64,000 nucleotides of DNA from Tetrahymena elliotti 4EA (Eukaryota; Ciliophora; Oligohymenophorea; Hymenostomatida; Tetrahymenidae): NCBI GenBank assembly GCA_000231825.2, contig JH720384.1:124001-188000 (forward strand), given 5' to 3'. This document shows positions 24,592 through 36,980 of this stretch, in pieces; the stretch's first letter is position 1; each line of letters begins with the position of its first letter. The position numbers were made by a program, and so were the translations under genes. The notes below the pieces were generated by a model that saw only the letters and a program-made list of their open reading frames with translations, did not search any database and was not told where the DNA came from.

Positions 24592-26388
24592 TCACATTTC
24601 TATTAGGTCATATAAAATTTATTAGGGATTATTGAAGAGATGTGGACTGATGTGTCTTTCGAAGGCAATTAAATAAGAAAAGAGTCTATTTCTTGAGTTT
24701 TCAAAGCTCAATTATGAAAGTTGCTTTCTTGGAAAATAATTAAAGGGGAGAGAGTTGATTACTTCTTAGAAGTTACTAATATTTTTTAAGCTGGGGTCAA
24801 ATAATATTTAGATTAATTGGTCTTTAGTGAGTTTTATTATGTTATTTTTGTTATTATATATTGAAAAAATCTATACTTTTATAGACTTAGAAATATCTTT
24901 AAGTCTTGTAGATACCCATTCATAAAGAGGCTCACTGAATTTTATGATTTGAGCTTCGATATGACCGAATTTATTGAAAATTCTTATCTAGTCATAAATC
25001 TCAAAGTATATAACTTTATCTTATTGGGAAAGTAAAGATTCAATCAAAGCTGTTTCGTTTTTATTATATTGTTTGATAGGGTGATAGACTATGATATTGA
25101 TAAATTTGTTATAACTATTTACATCATTTAGAACTTGGCTTGATAAGCTGTTTGGGCGAATTTGAACGCTAAAGCAAAAATTGCTATTTTTGAAGAATAT
25201 TAAGAAATATACTGGTGCTTTTGCAAAAAATATTATCATTTCAATTGATAGAATAACTACATTCAAATAGCTTGTAGCTTTATCAATTTTAGTGAAGTAG
25301 AGCAAAGAAATAACAATAATTGTTATCTTGTAAAATATGACGAAGGTTATTTTAACTATATTAGATACACTTTAAAAAATTCTTAGTTAGTAGAATTCTT
25401 AGCAGTAGAGAGCATAGAGATAGTCTATTCTATATCCTAAGAAGATAGAGCGAGATGTATTGACTTCAGCTGATTTATTTTAAAAGAGTTCAAAGACATT
25501 CTAGTAGCAATAAAAGAAAGAGAAAAGGCACCAAACAGCAATAACAATTGTGGCTATGAGAGTATGATGCAAGCATATAAGTAAAAATATGAGGGTTTAA
25601 CCCATTTACACAAAACTCTCAAAATAGGTTAATAGTTCCCAAAAAATAATAGAAAGTTTGCTTTGTTACTTCTTTTAATTAATAATACTATCTGTCTTTT
25701 TGCTTTGATTAGTAGAATTGCGGTCAAATTTGAGGATGAATTGTAATTTAAGAACTTGCTAAATGATAGTCAAATTTGACACAAATAGGATTCCAAAATA
25801 AATCCAGTGAAATAGTTTTATTTAAGGAATGTCTTCATCTATTTCGTTTTATAATCCAATTAAGACTGCATAGAGCTTAGCAACTATCTAAACTTAAGTA
25901 AGAGCAATATACTTTTTATGGCACTAAATATTCTAAATAATTGTATCTTGATCAAAGCTATTAAGTAATCTTTTTTAAAATTTGAGCAACTACTTAGCAT
26001 TAACTAAGATTAAGGTAGGCAAAGCGCATATAAAAGTGGCAAAGAGCGAAATTATGTTAGTAAAAATACGAGGCAATAGATAACTAGATTGCTTTTTAAT
26101 ATTTTAAATAGTATTTTGGCAGCTATAAAGGCTTTGAATAAAACCTAAGAGGTAAAGTGAACCAAATAATGCTAGAACTTCAACATCTGAATCTTAGCAA
26201 AAATAATGAAAAGCGACTAAAGATAGAATAAAAAGCTGCTCGATTGTATTTAAAAAATTAAATACTTTGTAGGTTTTGTTGTTCAATTAGCTAATCTGCA
26301 AGTGTACTTTCTCTAAACAATAGCCTGAAACTTTAAAGTCGCCATTTAATGGATACTCAGTATCATCTACGGTCTTTGAAATAATCAT
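24592..26388 (-). CDS. Multi-pass membrane protein of unknown function, 598 aa
   Basis: A single exon from ATG 26386-26388 to TGA 24592-24594. After a ~40-residue cytosolic start there are about eight to nine hydrophobic helices: near residues 45-85 (one or two), 108-130, 188-210, 240-265 (LIFLLICLHHTLIATIVIAV), 270-290, 335-360 and 370-395. The last 180 residues are soluble, with FEIYDQIRIFNKFGHIE and several Lys/Asn-rich stretches. Spacing resembles ciliate-specific transporter or channel-like proteins, but I find no pore signature, ATP-binding motif or known transporter motif. Codon use and frame length make it a real gene; the function is unknown. A shorter protein could start at a later Met. 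Confidence 0.72.
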
Positions 26389-28486
26389 ATTTTGCTATGG
26401 CTTTATGAGAAATCTGCTATTTTGTGGAGGTATCTTTTAAGTGAACTTTGTATGTCGTATTGGTTGTTTGTTTGTTCAACCTTTTTGCTTTTTAGTTTAT
26501 AATTTTTTAATTTAATTTTTTATGGATGAGATTCTATCTTTGATTTTTTTATAAATTGATTATTAATATAAATGACAATTCTTTGATTTACAATCTATTC
26601 GATCAATTTTTATGAATATTTCGATGGAAATGATGTATTAATCTATAATAATCCCTCCATGCGTCAATATTATCTACTCTCCCAATATAATATTTTGAAA
26701 ACTCATTTCGTATATTATATACTTTCTAATCTCTGTAGAATATTAAATTAATACTATAGACATTAGGTATCTGCAGAGCTTTTAGAGATATCAAAACAGA
26801 TTGGAGATGATACCTAAAAAAAAATTTTCATTACACTCAATTAATTTATAGTAAACAGTAGAATTTATTAATAATTAATTACAATACATGAAAAAAATAC
26901 AAATTTTACAAGAATTAAATTATGTATTCGTTAATTCCTTTAATAGAACAATTTATTAGATAATACTAGTAAACAATCGCATCAATGTATTTTTTTTCAA
27001 TCTTATTTGCATATTTCACTTCATTTATGATCTTCCAAGCTAAGATTTTTTTAGAAAAAATATTTACATTGGCAATAGATTTTAGTTTTTATGACATTTT
27101 TAATACCTCATACTTTTAAAAAAGTAAATTTACTCTATACCAATTAATAGTTTTTATCAGATTGAATTATTAAATTTTCTAAATCAGCTTTTTTAATTTA
27201 CATTGATAAAAATTCATAATACTAAAAAGTACAATCAAACAAATCAATCGCTTTTTTGTTTTTTTAAAAAGATTAGAATCTGAAATAATTTGAATTAACT
27301 CTTATTAATTTCCATTCGCAAAAAAAACAAACATTAATTAATAAATCACTCTTTGTCTTTTATTAAAAAAAATTATAGTACAAAATGAATTGAAAAAAAA
27401 TAAAACAAAGTCAACTTTTAAATCTAAATAAGAAGATCAAACCAATTTATATTTATATTCATCAATATTTGAAATTCCATCTCAAAGTTATAGAATCAGT
27501 GACTCTTTTTTTTGTTTTTGTCAGGTAAATTTTAGAATTTTTATATTAAATTTTGACTCATTCACATAAATAATACTACCAATTTGTATAATCTGGTAAT
27601 AATTCTTAATTTTAAAGACAAAAATGATAAATAATTTCATAAGATATATAAAATTTAAGATAGATTTAATATTCAATCTGTAAGCCTACATAAATAGAGA
27701 TCAAATCAACTATGATTTAAATATTTATAATAAATAAAACCTTAAAATATTATCGAATAAATAGTTCTTTTTTAAAAAAAGAGATTATCAGGATCTTAAT
27801 TAACATAATTCATCTTGATTTTCTTAAATAAAAAATTCATGGGACTTCCATACAAGAAATATATATCTTCTAAGTTAGTATTTTAAAAAAAAATATATCA
27901 AAAAATGTGTAAAAAGAATCTTTGCTAATTGTAAGAAAATCAAAATCTTAATTAATTTTACCAATTATGATATATTTTGATGAAAATTTCCTCGTACTAC
28001 AAAGAAATATATATTCTCAAGATCGATTACTTGCTATTAAATTAAAAGAAAAAAATTAAAAAATTTTTTTGATGTATGTTAGTAATGATTTAAATCTTAA
28101 GTAAGTAAAAAAGATTACGCTGATAATAATTTAAATCTTATGTCATTTATTAAGGCAAGGCTGATTTAAGATTTATTAAAAATTCATGGTACATTCTACC
28201 AAAAAATTTTGTTTTTGTAAAAATATTGAAAATGCAATTAAAATATTAGAAAGGTAGATAAAATTAAGATATAAAATAAATAAACCAGAATGAAAATAAA
28301 TTTTAATCGACTGTAACTAAATTGAGAATAATTATTATCACTTGAATTTTTGTTGTAAAATATATCAACACCTAAATTATTAAATATTAAGTTGGTTTAC
28401 ATTCATAACAATTTGATGATACTAGGGCATAAATATTCTCTTGTAAATTTATTTGTTTTTAAACTAAAAAGAAGAAAGTAAAAACT
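26389..28486. other. Long intergenic spacer
   Basis: 2.1 kb of mostly AT-rich, low-complexity DNA. The exception is an open plus-strand stretch near 26581-27030 (listed separately). No other frame, RNA or terminator is supported. Confidence 0.45.
26587..27030 (+). other. Possible coding remnant or small unannotated gene
   Basis: A plus-strand frame free of TGA runs for about 149 codons to TGA 27028-27030. Its first 80 codons read like protein, with Asp/Gly/Pro residues (FDGNDVLIYNNPSMRQYY and SAELLEISKQIGDDT) unlike the translated A/T noise around it. The second half is Asn/Lys/Ile noise-like. The first in-frame ATG is at CCC-TCC-ATG-CGT, and no convincing upstream exon was found. It may be an exon of a short gene or a relic. 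By composition, such a length is unusual but not impossible by chance. Confidence 0.3.
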
Positions 28487-28845
28487 GGTATTTGATGAGT
28501 TTTAGTTAAATAATCACTGTATTTACATAATTTAAGATACATAAAAATTTTAAATTATGAAGTAATTTGTAATCAGTTATGAAATTTATAATTTGGTAAT
28601 TAATAGTAATATTTTAGTGGTTAGCGGTAATATATGTATTTGATGGGTGTTAGTTAAATAATCACTGTATTTACATAATGAAAGATAGAAGAAAATTTAA
28701 ATTATTAAGTAATTTTTTTAGTAAAATAATCACTGTATTTACATAATGGAAGATACAAGAAAATTTAAATTATTAAGTAATTTTTAATAAGTTAGGAAAT
28801 TTATAATTTAGTAATATTTTAGTGGTTAGTAGTAATATAGATGTT
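28487..28845. repeat. Three-copy direct repeat in spacer
   Basis: Three direct copies of a unit built on AATCACTGTATTTACATAAT sit at about 28509, 28660 and 28728. After each core comes a similar A-rich arm (gaagata-aagaaaatttaaattat-aagtaattttt). Copies 1 and 3 are also followed by a shared arm with 'gaaatttataattt-gtaat...attttagtggttag'. Spacing is uneven (about 151 and 68 bp), so copy 2 looks shortened. The array lies just beyond the 3' end of the histidine-kinase-like gene. Confidence 0.75.
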
Positions 28846-28899
28846 GTTAGTAGTATAATTAGTATATTTTCATTTTTAAGGTTATTATATCTTTTAATT

Positions 28900-31800
28900 T
28901 CATTCATATTAAAATTGGTCTCTTTTCATTGAATATTCGAAAGCCTTTGGATTTTCAAAGTTCTCTTCCTTCCTTTCACTTTCTATCTGTAAAGATTATT
29001 CATTCAGTGAGGCATCAATTTATTTAGATAATTCGATAAAATCTTTGAAATATGTTCCTCTTTTTTCAGTATTCTTTTTTTACTTGTTCTTAGCCAAACA
29101 AGAACCAGACAGCATAGAATGGTGCATGTTCTTTGGGGAATTAAATTTATTTTCACTGAGTAAAGTACTACTTGCCACTACTTATTAAAGTTTTTCAAAT
29201 TAAACTGCTTTATGGTGGAAAATGTGTCTCTTACTTGGACTTTTTTCTAAACTGGTCATGCTAGTACTGTTTTTTCTGTAATTGTCTTATTTTTGTTTGT
29301 TTTTGATGTATTCATTACTGTTGTTAGCATTATTTTCAAGACTTTCATCTTCTTTGATATCAAAATAACCAAGAAGCTTATCACTGACTGCGGGTAAAGA
29401 GGTTTGTCTCTTCCTGCAGTAAAGTTATGGTGAGAATTGTGGATTTGAATTACCGTTAATTATAGTTGCTATTTGGTTATTAGTATTTTATTTCAAAATA
29501 TTTTTTATCTGATTCTATTATCCTTTTTAATTTAATACTTTGTAAACGTTTTATTACCCGGGATTTTAAGTAGAACCATTGTTTAAGCCTTAATTTGGAT
29601 AGTATTTTAAGCTCTGAATCGAAGGTTAAAATTGCTAAATAGTGTTTACATTTGTGCTCATATTAGAGTTTAGTGATCTTAGTCTTTCTTTCTGTCCAAA
29701 GACCATACTATTAATGGACTAACTTCCTTGATAATACAAATTATTTGGATTACTATTCATGCTGTGTATACTGATAGCTCTTTTTTTGTCTGGTATTATT
29801 TAATTATTAACTTAACTTAAAGGTAGATCTGAGAGAATAGAAAAAGTAACAATGTGATTTCCAGATTTATCAATTTTGTAATCAAGTGCACTATTACATA
29901 CCTATTTAATACACTCTAAAAGAATTTTCTCTTCAATTTAATTAATTAAATCATCTTAATTTCCATTCAAATTCTGAAAACGAATAGGACTTTCGTTATT
30001 TTCTGTGTTTCTATGAGTAGATGGTCCAAATAAACACCAATCATTAAGCGTCTAATCATTATCATATATTTTCTTACCATAATCTTAATCGAGAACTGAG
30101 TTGTTTGTATTCGAGTATTGCGTTTTTGATTGTTGTTATTGAATTTCATTTGGGTTACCAATTACAGAATTCAAAACACTAGAAAGTCCTCTCATATTTA
30201 ATTTAGGCTTCTTTTCTTAGCAATTTTGAGTTACTGGAGTGTTTTATTATGTCAATTACTAAAAAGCAATTATGATCTAAAAATAGTCTTTTTGATACTC
30301 CTTTTATTTCTCAATAAGCTTTACTGTCATCTAAGGGGTATTCAATACAGAACTCTATTCTAACTCATCTCCAATTTATCTATTATTAGTAAATGTATTC
30401 CTTGCTTCTTCTATGTCAAACCTATCTGATTATTCCTATTAAGTTTCTTAGTAATTTGACTAAAATTCAATCTCTTCTGTATTCTTTTATAAAATTTGTT
30501 TGTCTGATAATTTGCTTTGGTTTTGGGTGTTGTTGTTATAATTGTTATTGATGTTGTTATCTCTTTTGCAATATTTTTACAAATTAAATTCTTAGGTGTT
30601 CTAATTTGATTTGAAACTATTCAGATGTGTATTATTTTTTTCAGGTAAAAGCTGGTTTAAGATTAAATCTGAGTTATTATTCATTCCATTTATGTTGCTT
30701 TCAGCTCTAGATTATCCATCGATGAAAGCTCTTCTATTTCTCTCTTTTGTGAGAGAAAGATTATTTATCAGTTCTTCGTTTGAGTCCAAATAGTTTGCGT
30801 GAAGATGTTTAGGAGTTCCGAATTTGGTTTTGTTGTTTACTTCTTGTAATTTATTCACTACTTTTTAAGACTCTTCTTGCTCCATTTCAATGAAAAATTT
30901 ATTTAAATTTTTGTGTTTGAGATTTCTGACATTCTCTTATTTTTGCAAAGAGAGGTCTTAGTCTTTGTTAGCTGTTCCTTACTTGGTCTCTTCTATTTTT
31001 TAGCTATTCATTTACTCTACTTATCTTCCTCCACTCTGAGAAGGAGATATCATTTAGCCTTTAGGAGTACCTATTACTTTCATTTCTTAAAAATAATAAA
31101 TAAAGAGTTAGAAAAAATTTTAACATAAAAAAAAGGAAGAGGTTACAATTTGCGTTTGAATAATTAGAAACCATCCTATTTCTCTAATGTGGAGTATCAT
31201 TGAATGATGACTTAGAGTTGAAGAAAACACTGCTTAAAATAGATACAATTATGTAAATTACTCTGTGATAGTCATTCCTAATTAATAACTTATTAATTTC
31301 ATTACCATTATAATCTTTAACCAGCTGAAGTTGAGGAAAAATAGACTTAACATTGTCAATCAAATTGTTAATATTGAATTCTTACACTTTAATTGGCATT
31401 TTATTTCGTTTTTATAAATAAATATATTGTGTAATCGAAAAGACACTGTTCATATGCAAATATTAATTTAATTTTAAATCCCCATAATTCATTTCATTCA
31501 AATTTTATAGCTAATTTTATTGTTTTTGTATGTAACCGAGATGTGACTTGATTAATATTTTATTCAGTGTTTCATTTTGCTTTTTTAACTCCCTCTATGA
31601 ATCTTGGATGTTCTCTTCAAAGCTAAGAACCAAGAGATACTAGTTCGTTTGTAGCACGCTTATGCTAATTTTATATTTTTTTACAACTTTCTCATCAACC
31701 TTATAATCACAATAAATGATGTCAATACTGCTTTATTCCTTTGCAAAAACATCTTACTTAGCATTACTATGATTATTCGCACCGAAAGTATCTATTTGAG

Positions 31801-33374
31801 TATTAACTTTTGAATCAGAAGCCTTTGATGGTCTAGTAGAAGAAGGATTTTATTTGGTAACAATACTTGTAACATTTAATTTTCTAGAATCACTTTTTTT
31901 TCTAATCAGACTTTTAATATTGCTGATTGTTTTTTTATTTTCTTAACTTTCATTTTTTGGATGCAAAGTAGTGAAGTAAGTGAACTCGTTTTCATATTTT
32001 TAGCCTTCACCATTCTTATTCACTACCACTTATACTTCATTTAATTATTTTTATTAAGATATTGATTTGGATTACTAACGTATATTTAACTACTTAGGAG
32101 GAGATTTATTATTTATTTTTTAACCTTCTTCTTACTCATGCAAATTCGATAGCCTTACAAGCATGTAGCTTTTCAAAGAATTTTACATTTTCTCTGTGTC
32201 AATGCTGATTTAAGATTTTTTCTTGTCAATAATCATATTTTCCAAAAACAGAGTAAATTCATCTTGATTTTCATGAATCTTAAAATTCTTTGCTTTCTTA
32301 TTCAAGTCTTTTGTTATAAATTTAGATTAATTACGTTAGAGAGAACAAAGTATATTTGATAAAATAATAAGAAGAATTTAGTCTAATTTACATTCTTGAA
32401 TCTAATTAAAATTTTGATAGAAAAGTATTCTAGAATGTAAAATTAATTTAAATAATTGTGTCAACTTGTAATTCAAAAAATCCCCCAAAAAACGAATACC
32501 ATGAAGTTGAAGATGTCCGCTCTCAAGATTAGCAATTAAAATTTCATTTTAAATTGTTTTATCTATAACCTGCATCCATTGTTAATTTTAATGTTTTTAG
32601 TAGAAATAATTTCTTTCATTTTAGTTATGCAAAAACTTATAAAAAGAAAAAGTAAAAATCAAGGAAACCAATATTATATTTGAATAAATCTTCTTGTCTG
32701 ACAAGAGTACAAGCATAACAATTTAAGAACTAGCTATAGATATCGTATCTAACAAAATATTAGAACCTCCCAACAATAAATACTATCCTACACTCTTTTT
32801 TAAAAATATATTTAAAATTACAATAATATTCTCCATAATTTATTTTCTATTTTAGCTTTTAAAAAGAAAGAATTTTTCGTTTTTTAAATAAAAGCGATTG
32901 ACATTACATTCGTTACATATTTACAAATCCTTAACAAAAAAGTAATATTTTTAATTGTAAAAATAATTTTTTACTTATCCAACAAAAAAGACTGATTACT
33001 GAAAGCTAGAGTAGCTATTATTGATATGATTTATTTATCTTGAAGCGAAGTAGCAGCTACATAATTAATCAACGAAAATAGCGTATGGCATAAATTTAGG
33101 TAAATATTAAGCTATTAAATTCGTTGTAATTATAACACAGAAGTAAGCTATCGCAAAATATGAGTAATCTTTTTCTTCAAAAATATAAGCGAATGAATTT
33201 ATGAGTTGAATTACAGACAAAAACATCAAGTACCTCTTTTTCTAATTTTATTGGAGTGATAATTAGAATTAGGTTTGACTGAAATCAAATAACAAATAAG
33301 ATATGTTTAACTAAATATAATGAATAATACCTCAATCTAATCTTATTCTCCATAATCCTTCTCTAATTTTGCAT
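28900..33374 (-). CDS. Very large membrane protein resembling a degenerate ciliate histidine kinase, 1453 aa
   Basis: Three exons: 33331-33374, 31147-33278 and 28900-31085 (TGA 28900-28902). Introns 33279-33330 and 31086-31146 are GT...AG, and the total is exactly 1454 codons. Residues 15-230 contain about five hydrophobic helices (for example MFLSVIQLINSFAYIF, YFAIAYFCVIITTNLIA and IILVSLIFTFSFYKFL). These are followed by the ERNYFYQKHQNQQWMQVID junction usual in ciliate sensor kinases before a PAS-like piece (EILIANLESGHLQLHG). Further on come SHLGYIQKQQN, VQEFNINNLIDNVKSIF and NDYHRVIYIIVSILSSVFFNS. These sit where H-box, dimerisation and N-box elements would be, but the canonical HELRTP, N-box and G-box residues are absent. 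The last 650 residues are Asn/Gln/Ser-rich and disordered. Gene existence is secure; the kinase ancestry is inferred and any kinase activity is doubtful. Confidence 0.6.
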
Positions 33375-35278
33375 TTTTGAATTAAAAAAATGAGTTGAAA
33401 GGACTATCCCTTCTCTTATTAAGCATTACTTTGTGTGTGTTTGTATGTATTTATTTACTTATTATTGTGTTTATGTTAATCACTAGCTTTTTTTATTCTA
33501 CAAACAATTTTATAGCCTTTAATTAATTAAGTGCTTGTTTTTACTTTAATTAAAGTAATATTTATTGATTGTTGATTTCATCTCTTTAAATTATTGCAGA
33601 CTATATATATATATAAAAGCCAAATAGGATATTGACTTCCAAAGATTTGTTACACAAGGTAGATGTAATTATAGTATTTTAAGTATTTTTTAAAAATTGA
33701 AATACGGCCAAAGCACTTTACAATGAGGTGTAGAATACTTAATTATTTCTCTAATAATACTTAAAATATTTAGCTATTTGTCAATAAAAATAATTTATTA
33801 ATTTCAATGCGCTTAAAGTATTAATGATAGGGTTATGCCTGAGAACTAATATTTTTTTGTATATGAATTTTTCCAAACTAGTTAAAAATAAATTTTACTA
33901 TGACAAATTTTTCTACTCTTAAATAAAATCATAGATTAATTTTCATGATAAAAAATGACTGAAAATAAAAATTGATGCCAATAATTAAATAATTAGAAAA
34001 TTTACCTAAAAATCTATCTATCTTTTTTAAATTAAAAAAATAAATATTAATTCATTTAACCCAGTAACAAAATTTTATTTTTAAACTGGCCAAATAATGT
34101 ATGCTAAACAAGAACTAAAAATAGATTTATGATGATGGTTTATTCTGTCCAAGCTCAATAACTTTTGAAATTTAAAAAATATGGGTAAAAAAAATTATTA
34201 GAATGTGTATACATTTTTAATACAAAAGTAAATAGATTAATTTTTATTAATTTAATATTTATTCTATACTAATCAATTTGTTTTAGTTGAAAAAGTGTTT
34301 TTTGATATTTTTTTTAAGAATATTGAGAATTCTTTCTTTATCAAAATATTAATTCAGTTGCTAAATTATTTATTTGTCAAAGTGAGATCTTAATCTTAGA
34401 GAAAATAAAAAAATTAAAAAGCTAAAAAAATAAGTTCTATCTTTTTAATTAATTGTGTTAATAAAAATATAAATACATATTATAATTTCAGTTTAATAAT
34501 TTAAAATAATGAGAATACGTTGTCATCTTCTTCTTTGATTAAATTAAAAAAAAGAACACATTTAAGAAATTTAAATTGATAATTTTTATTTTTAGTTCAT
34601 CAATTAACATTTTTCAATTATTTTCAAATAAAATTTTTATTTTATTTTAGTTATTTTTAATTAATAGCAATCATAATAAATAAGATTTTTTAACTCAAAG
34701 TAGATAGATTAGATTAATAAATATGGTTTTAGATCTTTTTTGCTTATAAGGGATTAGTTTTCTTCTTCTTTTCTAAAAATAAATAAATGTAGATCACTTT
34801 TAAAAAATTTGCAATGATAATTTTTTTTTGTGGAATGGAATTAATTTGCTATCAATTTAATTAACATTTTTAAGAAATTTTAAAAGGAAAATTTTCTTTT
34901 TTTTAGTTATTTCTTTAGGAGTTGGAATAACAAACAAAATATATAAATAATATTTTTTAATTAGAATTTAAAATAGTTTTATACCTTTTTTGCTTAAAAT
35001 TAGTAAATTATTAATTAAAGTAAAATCTATTTTTTGAAAATTTTATTTTAAGCAAAGTGTTAAATTATTTAAAAATGAAGAAAATGTGTATGACATGTAA
35101 TCAAAAATTTTATGACTAATCAATAAAATTTAAATTCATAATAATAAGTAATTAAAAGATTATATATGGTTTATTTTGATTTAGATAGTATCATCAATAT
35201 CTATTGCTTATGATTAAGCAAAATGCAATCAATTTCTTTATAAATTATTCAAAGATTTATATGTAATTAATTATATGT
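33375..35278. other. Long intergenic spacer between divergent genes
   Basis: 1.9 kb between the starts of a minus-strand and a plus-strand gene, so both promoters lie here. It contains a TATATATATATATAAAAG run at 33602 and otherwise homopolymeric A/T. No coding frame or RNA is visible. Confidence 0.5.
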
Positions 35279-36451
35279 ATGCATCACTCAACAAAATTAA
35301 ATCAAAACGAATTAATTAAATGTCAAGTATGTTTAGAAGATGCCATTTTAATTGATGATAGTAATTAATAATTAAAATGTAATTGCTTAAGGTAGACTTG
35401 CTAGAATTGTTTATATTTATGGACTTTAGAATGTGTATCAAGTAGCATATCTATAGTTTAAAAGGACATTAAATGTATGAATAAAGAATGCTAATAAACT
35501 TTTATGCTATCAGACATATTACCTCTACTTAACAATAAATAAAAAGAAGCTATTTCTGACATTTGCATTAAAAGGTTTTTATCTAATAGTTAAGATTGCA
35601 TTTAATGCTAAGGTTGTTAACTTCACTCCTTTTAGCCTTAAGATCAGAATTGTAGCGATCCTATTACTTGTCCGTATTGTGAACAAAAATGTTATTTTGA
35701 AGAAAAAGAAAATATTCAAACATTATTATATGAGTTATTTTTGACTGATCCCTGTCCTTAGTGTGGTGTCCACATTTAAAAAACAGGAGGATGCTCAACA
35801 ATGGAATGTAAAAAATGTGATTATAAATTCTGCTGGTACTGTAAAAAGCCAGGTGAAAATAAACATAATAGAAAATACTGCATAGGACATTAAGCAGCTA
35901 AGTGGATGCTTTATTGTAATATCACAACAAATATATTCTTAATATTGGACTTGCAACTGTATATTGGTTAATTCATATAATTCCTACTATCTTCAATTGG
36001 AAATATATTTTTTGGCAGTTTTATTATCAAATTCTTTTTCTACAACATGCTTCTGGTCTTTGTGGTAATGACAGTAATAGGTCTTAAGAGTACCATAGAA
36101 ATAATAGTTAAAATTATTAAAGAAAATCAACAAGGAAGTTATGTAGAAAAGTATTTCAAAAAAAGAAGGAAATTTATTAAAAAGACTCTTTTTTCTTTAT
36201 TCATGAGTTTACTGGAATTTCTGATAATTGACTTCAACAATTGCTTTTATGATATGATTTATTTTATATTTTGGGAATTTGTATATATACTTTCATTTAT
36301 TACCATCTATGCTACTTTTTCCCTAGCTTCTCATTTCCTAAAGCAAGCTAAAAAAGGAAAACTTACAAATAAATCAAGTATTTACACGTACAACTATTCA
36401 GACTGGCTTTCTAAGGTTTCTAAACAAAAATATTCAAAATATTAAGATTGA
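35279..36451 (+). CDS. RBR-type E3 ubiquitin ligase with C-terminal membrane segments, 390 aa
   Basis: A single exon from ATG 35279 to TGA 36449-36451. RING1-like cysteines occupy residues 15-75 (C-x2-C at 15/18, then CNC and CQNC). A Cys-rich in-between-RING region spans about 100-150 (CIQCQGC, CPYCEQKC). RING2 at about 159-203 reads CPQCGVHI, then GGCSTMECKKCDYKFCWYC, with the expected active-site cysteine in GGC. RBR ligases receive ubiquitin on that cysteine before passing it to substrate. After RING2 there are hydrophobic stretches at about 213-235, 245-285 and 325-355, so the enzyme is probably anchored in an internal membrane with its RBR in the cytosol. This layout resembles the membrane RBRs of the RNF19/RNF144 type. 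The protein is short for the class but appears complete. The substrate is unknown. Confidence 0.85.
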
Positions 36452-36980
36452 AAACATACAATTTATTTAAATTTTATACATAAAATAGTATATTTTCTTT
36501 TTCATTTAAATATATTGTTCAGAACTGAATCAACCTCAAATAATTTTTAATCTCACTTTAGAAAAAAAATATTTTTTAGCAAAAAAATATTTACAAAATA
36601 AAAATTTAATGTTGCAATCATTTTGATGGATCCTCTATTTTGTTAATTATGTGATTAATTTGTAAAAAAAACTTCAAACTTATTTAAAAGATGAATTAAA
36701 AATTTTTGTATTTAAATATTGATTTATTCTAAGGATGAATTTACAAAACAATAAAATTTCTTATTTCTTTAATCTTGTAAATGGAGCTGAATATTAATTT
36801 TTAAATAAATTAATGTCCTTGTAAATTTATATTTTTTACTCCTTTATGCAGAATCTAAACATAAAATATTGATTTTTATAAAAATAAAATGATTCTTTCA
36901 ACAATTAAAAAAAATCGTTTGAAAAGAAAAAATTAGAAATGAATCATTTAATAAAAAAATTATTATTTAACACTTTAGAT
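36452..36980. other. Convergent intergenic spacer
   Basis: 529 bp between the stops of the RBR gene (+) and the first M1 aminopeptidase (-). Both 3' UTRs must lie here. AT-rich; no feature is distinguishable. Confidence 0.5.

Noticed and set aside
28900..31399. Shorter gene starting at ATG 31397-31399
   Set aside because: The frame upstream of this Met is open and continues in phase to 33278 and the first exon, giving exactly 1454 codons.
36047..36445. Separate 132-residue membrane protein
   Set aside because: It is the C-terminal, TAA/TAG-free part of the larger RBR gene beginning at 35279.
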